From Pomphorhynchus laevis (lineage: Eukaryota > Acanthocephala > Palaeacanthocephala > Echinorhynchida > Pomphorhynchidae), in the NCBI GenBank assembly GCA_012934845.2, contig WNNJ02000834.1:32694-96693 (forward strand): a DNA stretch of 64,000 nt, written 5' to 3'. The notes under the pieces are model-generated. The model had not been told where the DNA came from. It worked only from the letters and a program-made list of their open reading frames with translations, and made no database searches. Positions 19,119 to 30,275 of the stretch are shown piece after piece (position 1 is the first letter of the stretch; each line of letters starts with the position of its first letter). The translations under genes were made by a program, and so were the position numbers.

Positions 19119-20030
19119 TTATTTCTTTAACGTCATGCAATACGCCGATGACATCCTCATGCTCATGCACCCGCACATCGCATACACTATATCGGCATTT
19201 CTGTATACAACTGCCTTTCATCTATCTATAAAAGTCTCTCCAATCTCTATCTCGTTCTAAACCCAGACAAGTCCGAAATAATGTGGATCCTCCCCCGTAA
19301 ACCAAACATATCTCCTCCCACTGTATCTTTTGCCTCATCGATCATCCCCATAGTACACAATTTCACTCTCTTAGGCTTCCATTTCGATGATCACCTTTTT
19401 ATTAAACCCTTCGTCCGTGACAAAGGTTCGCTCGTGTAACATAATTATCCGTGACATCCGCCGTATCCGCCCGCTTTTCTATTTCCGTTCTTGTATGTCT
19501 CTTCTTTCAAAGTTTCTTTTTCCTAAAATCGATTACTGCCTTAGCCTTTTCGCCAATTCTCCAAAATCCATAATCCTACCCCTACAACGAATAATCAACT
19601 CCGCCGTTAGAGTGCTCTTTCGTCTCCGTCGCTTCGACCACATATCCACATATCTTGCTCAACTCTCCTGCCTCACCATCCACATCCGCATCAAACTCCG
19701 CCTTCTCGTAACTTTTCGTCTAATCGCTGTCGGCTCCTCATCGTTCATCAACCTTCCTTTCTTAGACGACACTCGCCCCACCTCGCTATCGCTGCGTTCC
19801 CGTCGTACCCTCTTACTCCACGTTCCCAATTTCTCCAACAACTATGGTCTCCGATCCTTCCTCGTCGCCGCCTCACTCGCCTGGAATCAACTCCCTCTCG
19901 ACGTCCGCCGCGCTCCCTCCTTTATCACATTCAAACACCTCCTCCGTTGACACTTTCTCGACACATGATTTACATTTTTGTTTTGTTGTGGTCATGTAGG
20001 CGTGCGTGGCACGCATTTGCCACGTTAAAT
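19119..20030 (+). mobile_element. LINE family B, copy B3 (RT 3' half, joined to X)
   Basis: Starts in the RT just before the YADD box (HVMQYADDILM-like, with a small deletion after it shared with B5) and runs through the RT C-terminal part (open frame 19387-19950, ending SFITFKHLLR) to the 3' terminal hairpin (20000-20014) and the tail TTAAATAAATATT. The 5' junction to repeat X is the same as in B5. B3 and B5 are therefore copies of one X+B composite. Confidence 0.9.
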
Positions 20031-20399
20031 AAATATTTTGTTATGTCATGTTGGAAATGCTTCACATGAAGAGTGTGAGCTTCACTAGGGATTTTCATAA
20101 TTTGTCTTTTATTAAAGATTTTGCATAACTCTAGACACGTGCTGTATAATCTAATGGACATAAGATTTTGCAATGTATTCCGTGGGCATTCATTCTTTCT
20201 GCGTAGAAAACGGATTATTCATTCAAAGACAATGCAGTTCACTAGGCAAATCATCATCAGTGGAGCCGGTTGAATAGGAAGATTGTGCGGTGCAGTTTGT
20301 TACAGCGATTGTAGCAAGCTCGTTTATTATTACATACAACAACTTAAGAGCGAGGGTTCACAGAAAGTTGGATCACTAGAAATAAAAACTGAATAAAAA
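20031..20399. other. Spacer, nothing recognised
   Basis: AT-rich sequence between the B3 tail and LINE relic K. No ORF, repeat or structure stood out. Confidence 0.5.
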
Positions 20400-21120
20400 C
20401 ACCATAAATGAAAATGTGAAAAAACAATCAAAGATAAATGTTAGACTGAAGCCACTGACGCAGTCTGCACTTGAAAGAAAATTTACTGAGGCTGCTGATT
20501 ATTGTGACAGACACATTGTTCCAAAATCTTGCGATTCGATTACAGATAGTTACATTATTTTTGGTTGGCGGAAGTGATCTTTGTAAACGGTATTTGTCCG
20601 CGGTGGCAATAAAAGACCATTATATAAACTACGAAGGCTATGGTGGTCTTTATACGCCGCTGTCTACGCAGAATTGCAAGGGTCAATCCGCTCGATCGCG
20701 CATAAACGCAGAAGTGTATTCACGATGTTCACTCCGCGTTACCGTGTCTGACCTGTTCGAAAGAATAGACTGTGCTATCTCGGCCATGTACTGCGAATGT
20801 GAAGAGATAGACTACCTAAGTTAACGTTATACTTGGATCAGGAGGAATCTTAGCGGCGTCCTATGGGCGGTCTTTGAAAGAATTTAAAGAGAACAGTTGA
20901 AGACGATGTCCAGAAAATCCTTTTCAACTACTCGAACATTAGCTGGCGAAGATTTAAACAAAGATGGCGACAAGAACTGGAAATGATGGCTTAGAATCGA
21001 CTGTACTGATCGTATTTTTCCACTTCGCTTTGATTTGACTTCCTTTTATTTTTCTTGATGCTTTGTAATTTTCAATCTATAAGGTCTAGTGGTTTAAATA
21101 TATAAATATATATGGTGATT
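20400..21120 (+). mobile_element. LINE relic K (ORF2 C-terminal end)
   Basis: Frames on the plus strand read CYLGHVLRM near 20780 and, about 200 bp on in a different frame, ILFNYSNISWRRFKQRWRQ ending at a stop near 20990. The GHVLRM element followed by a W-R-rich end is typical of the C-terminal region after the RT in several LINE clades (including RTE-like families). Upstream codons (RHIVPKSCDSITDSYI and others) are decayed. The sequence is too degraded to assign a clade. A 3' UTR probably runs to about 21120. Confidence 0.5.
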
Positions 21121-21480
21121 AAGTTGACCAAAAGAATGTCTTAGTAGTTCGAGTAGTCGAATGCATCTGCTAGACGAAATCGATACATGAAGTCGAGTGC
21201 TAATATCATGACAAATTATAACTCCGAAATATGATATGCTAGAAACTGGCTGTATCGTACGTTTCTCTATGACATAGCTGCTTATGAACCTTTTGTTACC
21301 GATGTGTAAATGATTGAATTATGCAGCGTTCAATAACGATCCTCTGGAATGACACAATGACACTATCACAACATCATCATTGTAGCAACTTAATGTTTTT
21401 TGTTTTATGTTATAAACTAGTAGTACTATCTTTTATTAGCATAAATGAAAATATTTTTTTTAAATTATAATTTATTATAA
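21121..21480. other. Spacer, nothing recognised
   Basis: AT-rich non-coding stretch between relic K and the 3' end of H. No feature supported. Confidence 0.5.
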
Positions 21481-21925
21481 TAATTTACAAGAAAGGGGGT
21501 TACCGCAAATGGGCCCATACATAACTTTCACCGTCAAAATTGTTGTTGATTTTTAAAACAAGGCGTTCACTATCGTATTTGCTGTCTTCTCTGTTTCCTC
21601 TTTACCTTCGGAGGCAGGCAAATGCTGTTCGAGCAATTTCAAAGGAAACGAGGCGTTTGATGTTTGTGATGAAATGCGCATAATTAGTAATACCTCGTTG
21701 TGTGCGAATTGATGCGATTCGTCTGAACAATGTGCCTGTCTATTTCCCAATGCCACCAGAAGAGGAGAAAATTAGCGGAATGAACCTGCCGCGCTCGATC
21801 GCTTCAATTGTTTCTGAATATCTGGCGTGTTTGCGTGATTCATTGTGCTGGAAGGATGCGTCCACTGATCGGTTGACGAACGACTGAACAAAGATGTTAA
21901 ACACGTTGACGTCAAAGAACGTCCG

Positions 21926-22599
21926 CTATAATCGCTCTTTCCACAGGCTCAAACAGGATATGTCCAGCCTTGCCCCGGCGGCTCGACTTGTTGATGTTGC
22001 GACGAATTTTAGGGTGTCAGGGACCGGTAGTAGGTTTGGTTCTATTACTACATCACGGCAAATGGTGAATATTTCTTTTGAAATTTTATCTCGGACCGAG
22101 TCGTGTCTGATTGACGGTAATCCTCCCAATCTGCACCAGAGTGCGTGGCTCACCGTGATTTCTTCACCACAAGAGCATGATTTGCCGATCAAGTCACCTG
22201 GGGTTTGCCCATAGCGAGCGGAAATGGTATCTGTGAACTCCCTTGATGACATACAAAAGCGTTCGTTTTTCAGAGGGAGGGCGCTGAGCCATGAAGATGC
22301 TCCGTCTCTTTGAGCATGATTGACGGCGGTCAGAACAACGGTGTCCATAAGGTAAAATGCCTCTGACAGCCTATGATGATGTATGTTTTTACATCGCGCC
22401 ATAATTTGATCGATCGTTTTTGATTGTATGTTTCAATCGGCCATCGAGTAATTTCATTGAGAAAAGCACTCCTTTGGGTCTCAAATACGCCTCGCAACAT
22501 CTCTTGATCGCACTGGATAGTCCGTGTGATATAGGTCCATTTTGCTTGTATTGCATGTGTCAAGCCCGAGTATGCGACTTGTGGGTCGATTTTCGCCAC
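21926..22599 (-). pseudogene. H C-terminal region, CCHC-like motif and ARLDI (RLE-like)
   Basis: Fragments 22599-22330 and 22402-21926 carry a helical segment (LIERLVDVAKIDPQ upstream), SSWLSALPL, then CSCGEEITVSHALWC (CX1CX7HX3C), GGLPSIRHDSVRD and GARLDISCLSLW. A CCHC-like motif ahead of a PD-(D/E)XK-type nuclease is characteristic of R2-type LINEs; ARLDI could be the nuclease beta-strand. This role is inferred from motif order only. A short remnant (21756-21553) follows. The region is frameshifted and dead. Confidence 0.55.
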
Positions 22600-22634
22600 G
22601 TCGACTAAACGTTCAATTAGATTTCGCCAGTTAT

Positions 22635-23500
22635 CTACACATTGTTCGACAATATCCGCTTCGTAGTCGACGGAACCCCCCGCGGATGAAGAATACGTAT
22701 GCCATCACATCTAATCTTGATGTCAGTCGTTGGGAACTTATCAATGCTCAGAGGATGGTGCGACAAGAGTTGTGACTTGGCTGCATTGACGACGTAACCG
22801 TGCTTTGGTCCTTCTGTAATTAGTGCATTCCAAACGTTTGTTATGTCATTGAGGCAACCAACAAAGTTGGCGTCGTCAGCGTACCATAATTGGTGTACGT
22901 TGGGCGCAATTTTACGAATTTTGTCTATAAGGGGCAAGGACGCGAGGGAAAAGCAAGGCATCGCAAAGGGGTCGCCTTGGGTAAATCCCTCTTCTGAGAG
23001 TAAGCAGTCGGAACCAAGAGTGAGCGTCGTAGGCTCTTGATATAGGTTATGCATAACGCATGACAGTAACGGACATACAAAGTCGAGGTTGTGGAGGGCG
23101 GTATGTCTGTTTACGGAATTGAAGGCGTTGGTTGCATCTATTGTGAGAGGGCAGTCGTCTGGATTTGCGTTATGTTTTTCGGAGTGAGTGTACCGCTTAT
23201 TCGGCCCCACACTTTTGCCCTGCAGCTGTTTGAACTGTTCCCGCGACGTCTTGCATGTCGTCGCGAACAAACATAAGAATCGCTTTACTAATTATTATTC
23301 TGGCAGTGTCGCACACCCCCGATTGGGCGTATTCCCCCACTTTTCTTTTCGAGGGCTATGAGACGGCAACACGTGAATGCTTTCAACGTTTTGGCTGGTA
23401 CAGATTTGGTAGTGATGCGAATCGCGAAGCGAGTGAGAGCTTTTGCTAAAGTTTGAGACTGTGAACAAAAACGTGTAAGCATGTTCCGCCAAGATATCAA
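22635..23500 (-). pseudogene. H reverse transcriptase domain
   Basis: RT core in two frames. 23500-23288 has the upstream motif ALEKKSGGIRPIGGV; 23270-22635 has TIDATNAFNSVNR (motif A), EEGFTQGDPFAMP (motif B) and QLWYADDANFVG (motif C, catalytic YADD), then GPKHGYVVNAAKSQLL. The domain would prime on nicked DNA and copy element RNA. Motif B TQGDP differs from the PQGS of the AP-endonuclease LINEs around it. At least one frameshift splits it. Confidence 0.75.
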
Positions 23501-23536
23501 ATCAAGTCAAAATGTCATGCACCACCCTTAGTTCGT

Positions 23537-24439
23537 TCACATGCGAAGATGATACAAGTTTCGTCCAAAACATAAAATCTGCTTGCGTGATGCATTATTG
23601 AACCAGGAAATTGTGACGATAACAATATTTCTAATGGTGAAACTTTTGCGGAGGGATGAATATCTTGTAGCTATGATTTTACTTGATCTACCGTGCACTT
23701 TTTCGTCAGGGCTCACGACTGTGGATGATGACTTATCTTCTAGTACTGATGTGAAAGCAGTCTCTTTCCTTGCAGTCATAAGTTTACAATAACGACCAAT
23801 CCAATCAGTTTTCTCGAGGGGAACGCGATGAGTTAGTCCCAACTGAAAGTGTTTCGCTTCATAGAACAATGCGTCGTACTTCTTTTTCTCCCATAAAGCT
23901 ATACGTATCTCTAAAGTTTTGCGAATGAGAGACACCTTTGTGGTAGAGACTCGTTGCAGTACGCATTGGGAGAACACCGTGGCCTTTTTTAAGAAGGACG
24001 GATCGTGAATTTCTTCAAATGATGCCTTTACGTATAAATCGGCGAGAACTGCTACAAACGTATGACCGGCGTTGCATTTGGGAAGGGTAAATAGATTTAG
24101 TCGCCATTGGATGACCACTGGGTATATTTCGTCAATGGTCATCGATGTCACTGTTTGGCTTTCGTAGTGTAAGGGACTAGTTCTGATTCCATCTACGATA
24201 GTCGCTGGCATGTCACCGTTAAGGTCTATATTGTTGGCTATCAGATGCGGAGGAGTTGACAGCTCGTTTGTCACGATGGGTGATTGATTCGAGTCCAGCG
24301 TTGATTTGCGTGAGCAATTAGGGGCTGAACAATTAAAGCATGACTTTTCAGCTTTAGCGCACTTGCATCGTATGCATTTAGCTGCCAATGTGTTGCAGTT
24401 GCAGCATTTGACGCTGGATGAAGGAACACTCTTCGGCAT
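23537..24439 (-). pseudogene. H N-terminal region with Cys cluster
   Basis: A 300-codon open stretch starting MPKSVPSSSVKCCNCN. The first 50 residues carry about ten cysteines in pairs (CCNC, CIRCKC, CFNC, CSRK), which would suit a compact zinc- or metal-binding domain of the kind seen at the N terminus of this RT family. The middle (WIGRYCKLMTARKE) is also reminiscent of that family. No catalytic motif. It precedes the RT on the same strand and was probably one polyprotein with it; frame breaks now separate them. Confidence 0.6.
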
Positions 24440-24585
24440 TCTCCTAGTTATTTATGTGCTGGTTATTTTGTCTAATGATTGTATGAGTTCCCAAGTGTAT
24501 TGTAAAATCCAAGTGTGTTGTAATCCATGTGTTTACTTGATCTGATCAATTGGACTTGTATGTTATTTATTGTAAGTAGTTGTTG

Positions 24586-26294
24586 TAATAATAACGATTT
24601 TATTAATACAAAAACCTAAATAAGGATAGATGTCATAGGTCAAAAATCAAAGTCAGTCAAAAACATAAAAAACTTCACCCTTTTTATGGCCTCATCCAGA
24701 GGAATCTGAGCCCCCAACCGATCCAACACGTCGCATTCTGACTGAACCACCCGAGGTCTTTCACCCGATGAAGAGTCCGATCGGCGCGAACTATGCTGGG
24801 TAAACGCGAGACGAGGAGCTTAAGAAACCTTAGCTTTTGCTATGGGGGACATCCTCTTGAAAAGAAGACTAATCCCGAGATAGCTTAAGTGCCCCAGAGG
24901 CACACCTGGGTTTTCCATTTCAACGAGAGATGCTGGGCCCGTTTCAGAGCCCATCTAGCTTTCTTCAGGATACGTTTGAGTCTATCCAGGTTGGCTTTCG
25001 CCGACCAGTTCATCGTAACGGTGAACCCCAAGTAGTTTTCTCGACTTGTGAAGGTAGGGTGTGGTTCAGAGGCAAATATGGAGGAGAGTTCGGAGATTGC
25101 TAGTCTCTCAAGTTTTTACTTCGTCGCAGGGGAGCCATGAAAGACAACCGCATGCGATTTAGCGGAGTTTAAGACAAAGTTGGACTTGGGCAACTGGTCT
25201 TTTAATCTTAAAAAGAAGCGGCTGATGTCTGAGACTACGTCTTTGCACCTGTGTCCAGTAAACAGGGTTGTGGTGTCATCAGGGTACCCCACTAGACGTT
25301 GTTCGCGTTTAAATATTTTGAATAGATTGATGGATGCAGCAATATATAAGATTAGGAGAAAGGAACCTTGAGGCACACCCGTAATATGGTAGAACTGACG
25401 CGCATTAGGTTCGTCATCATAATAAAATCGCTTGGTCAACAGCAGTATCTCCACACTGTTAACAATTCTCGCAGACAACCCGAAATACCTGAGAGAGCAG
25501 ATAACAAAGGAATGGAGATGCGGTCAAATGCAGCGGAAAAATCAAGGAAAACAGCTACAGCTAGCTGATGACTGTTCTCCTGACAAAACGATGCACTTCA
25601 CCAACTGATGAATGGACCGAGCGACCTTTGACAAACCCATGGAAACCAGGTGGAATTAAATTTCGCCAACTCAGATGATCGCGGATTCTACGCGCAAGCG
25701 CTTTTTCGTAGATCAAGACGAGGGAAATTTGAATCGAAATGGGCCGCAGGTCTTTAGGACAAGTGACCGGATTTTTCTTAGGAATAAAAATCCTTCTGCT
25801 ACTATTGATGGCGGCTACATCGGACGGGGTTGCTAATAGCATTGTGACGGCCACCTCCCTTCTTTGATCGGCGGTCAAAAGCTGACAGACACGAGAAAAG
25901 AGTGGAGCGACAGATTTGGAGGTACCCGGGAGAAATTCCCAGGCCTTAAGAATATCTGTGACAGATATATCTCTTAATGGCAAGATTGGTTGTGGTGATT
26001 GCGTGGCTCCATAGTTGTGTTAAGCTAGTGACTCTTCTAAAACTGTATCAAGGTCTATACTACCGATCCAACCCAAAGCCCTATCCCTCTAGCAAACATA
26101 CTCTCCTTCTTGAATATCTTCCAAAATGAAGACGGAGAAGGGTTAAAACGAGCAATAATCGCCCTATCCCTACTCAGCTGGAACCAATATCTGGTGCGCC
26201 AGTATTCATTCGAGAGGGTCTGCCTAGCGGAAGAAGAAAGATTAGGGAGGTTTAGTAGTTTAGCTAGGACCTTGCGTTTTGTCGGAGTGGGATA
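24586..26294 (-). mobile_element. LINE family A, copy A4 (5' truncated)
   Basis: The 3' half of an A element: RT from the linker to the C-terminal end, and 3' UTR with AATAAAA before a (TTA)3 tail at 24586-24594. Best frames are 25983-25561 (VTCPKDLRPISIQISLVLIY) and 25478-25116 (FYHITGVPQGSF, decayed catalytic box YPDDT). Several frameshifts and stops. 5' truncation near 26294 is typical of incomplete reverse transcription. Confidence 0.9.
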
Positions 26295-26520
26295 AATGAA
26301 AATGTTCGCAATGCATAAATGAAAATCCTCGCAACGACAACATTACACGCAATGTTGTCGTTGAATAATAATATGATGGCACCTATAAAAATATCAGGAA
26401 ATTTGTTCGAAAATTATTCGAAGTTGCGTTGCTTCAAAGGATTCAGCTAGTATGGAAATTTCAAGCAACTTTCCTGTGGGAAAAGACGTTTCTTAGGTAG
26501 CTATTGTCAATGATCATCTC
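26295..26520. repeat. Spacer with a perfect 13-bp hairpin
   Basis: Between A4 and A5. Contains CAACGACAACATT (26332-26344), a 6-nt loop and the exact inverse AATGTTGTCGTTG (26351-26363), preceded by a short imperfect duplication of ATAAATGAAAAT. No coding content. Confidence 0.8.
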
Positions 26521-26534
26521 AAGCAGGTTAGTGT

Positions 26535-27663
26535 TTGTTCTCAATAGGACGAAGGAGTCATTCCCTTATCCCGAAGCTAAAAAACGTAATTGTAATTAAA
26601 CTGTCTCAGCCACAAGAGCGTCATAAGCTCTTTTCAATATTTTTAAGAGGATTTGGCAAATACTTTCCAAACAGGATTATATTTAATTCAGTCAAAATGT
26701 ACGACTCATCAATTAAAATTTCTTTCACTACCAATGAGTTACCATCTGATTATGTCAGTTTTTTTAATCGTAATTTTAAAGATCTTGGGACTATTGAACA
26801 CAAGCCTATCCTTACAACTATGAAAATCTCGAACTTCCCTCCTCATCTGGAGGAGGACGACCTTCTTGCTCTGAAATCATTATACAAGCTTTCAAATGTA
26901 CGAACTTTAAAAGGCAAATCTGGTTTTCCGATTCCAGTGGCTTTCTGTTCGGTAGAATCGGGATACGGTCTTACGTTATGCCAATCTGCCTGCAAACACT
27001 TCCTGGGGTACAATTTACTCTTTTTTATTATTGAAATAGGACAATCTTACCTTCCCTCATTGTAGCGTTTGCCACAACTGTGGGGGTACTAGGGATCTAA
27101 TTGTTCTAAAGTTCAAATCTGCGGAGTCTGTTCTCAGAACTCCAGCTGCTCATTACAAAAAGTGGAGAAATGTAGGGCTTCTCCCAAGTGTTCTAATTGT
27201 AAAAGAGACCACCTTGCCTGGTCCAGAAAGTGTTCCCTCTTCGAAAAATATAGATGGGATTATGTGAGCCCTCCAATTCATACATAAAGACCTTCTGCTG
27301 CCTCGACAGCTAATCCTGATAACCGTATGTCGGACAGGGATATCATCCACCTATGTGACTCAAATAAAATATCAATTCTATCGCAAATAAAAAACCTTGT
27401 TGTTAATATGCTATCTTCACTGTTTTCATCACCTGACACTTCCTTGCCGGTTGCCCTTGTATCGAATAAAAGGAATGAAGCTTCACTTTGCCGGTTGCCC
27501 TTGTATCGAAGAAAATGGATGAACCTTCACTTTCTGTTCCTCCGTTAAAGATCGGGAAGCTGCTACGAAAGGCCTCCCTGGGAAATAAAGACACTACCCG
27601 TGAGCAAGTGCTCGCCCAAGACGGAGTTGGTGGCGGGAAGGGCAACCTTTCCGCCCCCTAGCT
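26535..27663 (+). pseudogene. A5 ORF1 remnant
   Basis: Frame 26535-27065 begins MFSIGRRSHSLIPKLKNVIV and contains PNRIIFNSVKMYDSSIKISF and KISNFPPHLEEDDLLALKSL, matching A2 ORF1. The knuckle region follows in changed frames (CSNCKRDHLAWSRKCSLF around 27190-27250). A partial tandem duplication (GCCGGTTGCCCTTGTATCGA twice, about 27447-27511) disrupts the basic tail. The N-terminal segment may be an RRM-like RNA-binding fold; this is inferred only from the pattern of hydrophobic strands. Dead by several frame changes. Confidence 0.7.
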
Positions 27664-27704
27664 CTGTCTAGAGATGAGGCAATGCCACCCAGCTGACCTA
27701 ACAC

Positions 27705-30130
27705 AATGCAGAGTACTCGTGAGCCTTTTTTATTAAATATTCTTCAGTAGAATTCGGGAAGAGCTTCTGCAGTTATACTTCTATCTGGTAGAGATGCAGA
27801 TGTTATAGTCCTTCAGGAGACGCGGTCTATCCGTCTCCCCCAGGACATTACTCGATTCATTCTCAAGCATATTTGTTCCCACTATACTTTGTACATAACC
27901 CCGCCTCACTCCTCTTCATCTCAGTATTTTAACCCTAGTTAAATGCTCCTTAAGATCTTCTCTTCTACTCAACTATTCTTGCCCATCCCTTCCTTGTTTA
28001 GTACTTTTACTCTGTAAGAACGGTAAACGCCTCTGTCTAGCCAATGTCTACATCCGTCCAGGTGATATTCACAAGAACCGTGACCTCCTGGATAGGATTA
28101 TAGATAGCGGTTATGACATGGTACTTGGTGATTTCAACGACAAAACTGGTCCTTAGATTAATGCAGCTCTTCGCAGAGCTAGGAACGATTATTTTATTCA
28201 TAAACCACCGTCCCCTACCTTTCATTGCACATCAAGGAATTCACTTCTCGACTTATTACTGATAGATGAGAGGTGGTTGTTGAAACTCCACTGTACGGAA
28301 CAGTCGCGACAACATCTGTCCACCTCTCATGACTTGATTCGTTGGCGGATAGAAGAGGGCACGCTGCTTCGAAGGAGATTACACTTTGATCTAATCAGAG
28401 TGGCTTTCTTTCAGGCAGCTATCCAACGCTTTCCCCGAATTGGTAATGAGAGTGGAACCGAATTTAATTCCTACCTCTCTTCGCAAGCTACCGCGATACT
28501 TTCGGCTACCTACAAAGGTCGTATTTACAGCCCCACTTCGACGAAACTCAAGACCTTAGCATACATGCTCCGTCTTTCCAACCTCTCTGCTTCTGCCAGA
28601 CAAGTTCTCTTAAAAGAATATAATAGCACTAGATATAGGTTCCAACTGGGTAAGGAAAGATCAAGCATTGCTTTCCTTAATCCAGCCCAGCCTTCCTTTT
28701 GGAAGATATTCAAGAGAGAAGTTTGTCTGTTGGAAGGAAAGAGCATTGGGCTGGATTGGAAAAATAGGTCTTGATAATGTTTTGGAGGAGTCACTATCAT
28801 TACATAATTATGGAGCCACTCAATCACCTCAACCAATCCAGCCTTGGGGAGACTTTAGGAGGAGAGATCTATCTGTCTCAGATATTCTTAACTCTTAGGG
28901 ACCTCTTTCGGGTACCTTCAAATCCGTCGCTTCACTCTCTTCTCGTGTCTGTCAGCTTTTGACAGCCGATCAAAGAAGAGAAGTGGCCGTAATAATGCAA
29001 TTAGTCGCCCCATCTGATGTGGCCGGCATCAACATTATTAGACGTATATTTCTACCTAAAAATCCGGTTTCATGCCCTAAAGACCTGCGACCCATTTCGA
29101 TTTAGAATTATTTCATGTAGATTTACGAAAAAGCGCTTGCGCGGAAAATCCGCGATCATCTAAGTAAGCGATATTTAATCCCACCCGGCTTCCATAAGTT
29201 CGTCAAAGGTCGCTCGTTCCATTCAGCTGTAGATAAAGTGCATCAGTTTTGTCAGGAGAATAGTCATCAACTTGCTGTGGTTGTTTTCCTTGATTTTTCT
29301 GCTGAATTTGGCCGCATCTCAATTTCCTTTGTTATTTCTATCCTCAGGTCCATTGAGTTGCCTGCAAGAATTGTTAACAGGGTGGAGATACTGCTGTACA
29401 CCAAGCGATTCTATTATGAAGACGACCCTGATACGCATCAGTTCTACCCTATTATGGGCGTGCCCCAAGGATCACCTCTTTCTCCTATCTTGTTTCTTGC
29501 TGCTTCCATTGAGCTCTTTAAAATATTCAATCGCGAACAACGTCTAGTTGTATACGCTGATGATACTACAACCCTGTTCTCTGGACGCAAGTGCAGAGAC
29601 GTAGTCTCGGACATCAGCCGATTCTTCTTGATATTAAAAGATCAGTTAACCCGGTCCAATCTTATTTTAAACTCCGCCAAATTGCATGTGGTAGTCTTTA
29701 ATGGCACCCCTGCAACAAATCAAAAAACTTAAGAGATTAGCACTCTCTGCCCTCTCATCCATTTTGACTAATCAACCTCTCCCTACCTTCACGAGTCGAA
29801 TAAACTACCTAAGTTTCACCGTTACGGTGAACTGGTCTGCGAAAGTTGACTGCATATACTTAAACGTATCCTGAAGAGAGCTAGATGGGCTCTGAAACGG
29901 GCCCAGCATCTGTCATTGAAAGGGAAAACCCAGGTGCGCCTCTAGGGCACTTAAGCTATTTCGGGATTAGTCTTATTTTCCAGAGGACGTCCCTAGAGCA
30001 AAGACTAAGGTTTCTCAAGCTCTTCGTATCTCGATTACCCAGCATAGTCCGCCTCGATTGGACTCTCCGGGGTTGAAATACCCCGGGTTGTTTAGTCGGA
30101 AGGCGGCGTGTTGGATTGTCTGGAGAGGTC
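27705..30130 (+). pseudogene. A5 ORF2 remnant, endonuclease-RT
   Basis: The start at 27705 is followed by an early stop within the LQWNSGG box. The endonuclease remains in pieces to 28270; the C-terminal endonuclease and linker read openly at 28277-28774 (STSHDLIRWRIEEGTLLRRR). The RT is at 29238-29732 with FLDFSAEFGR, GVPQGSPLSP and YADDTT, then the C-terminal segment to about 30130. The catalytic YADD is retained, but at least six frame breaks or stops are visible. Confidence 0.8.
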
Positions 30131-30275
30131 AGATCCTACTGGAGCTGAGGCCATAAAGATGAGGACTTAAAAACAGAAGGATGAAAAAATATTTCTGTCA
30201 TATTTTGATTTTCTTTTCTTAAACTAAAAACTTATTATCCCATGTACTGTTATAAGAAAATCTTTATTTATTTAC

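Larger units (their letters stand above)
21481..24585 (-). mobile_element. RLE-type LINE relic H
   Basis: Minus-strand element relic with a Cys-rich N-terminal region, a reverse transcriptase and a C-terminal CXCX7HX3C motif followed by an ARLDI segment. That order suits LINEs using a restriction-like endonuclease (R2-type layout) rather than an AP endonuclease. The RT motifs (DATNAFN, TQGDP, WYADDA) match a family I associate with cnidarians, arthropods and molluscs. Coding frames are broken in at least four places. It is unlike all other LINEs in the window. Ends are approximate; the 5' flank to 24585 carries GTAAGTAGTTG motifs also found near D1. Confidence 0.7.
26521..30275 (+). mobile_element. 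LINE family A, copy A5 (near full length, decayed)
   Basis: Contains the ORF1 N-terminal part from 26535, zinc-knuckle region, ORF2 endonuclease, linker, RT and 3' UTR. The tail at 30263-30275 is (TTTA)n, unlike the (CTTA)n and (TTA)n tails of A1, A2 and A4. ORF1 and ORF2 are each broken in several places. It supplies the clearest view of the A ORF1 N-terminus. Confidence 0.88.

Noticed and set aside
21481-24440. H as an R2 element inserted in rDNA
   Set aside because: No rRNA sequence flanks it and the N-terminal domain differs from R2.
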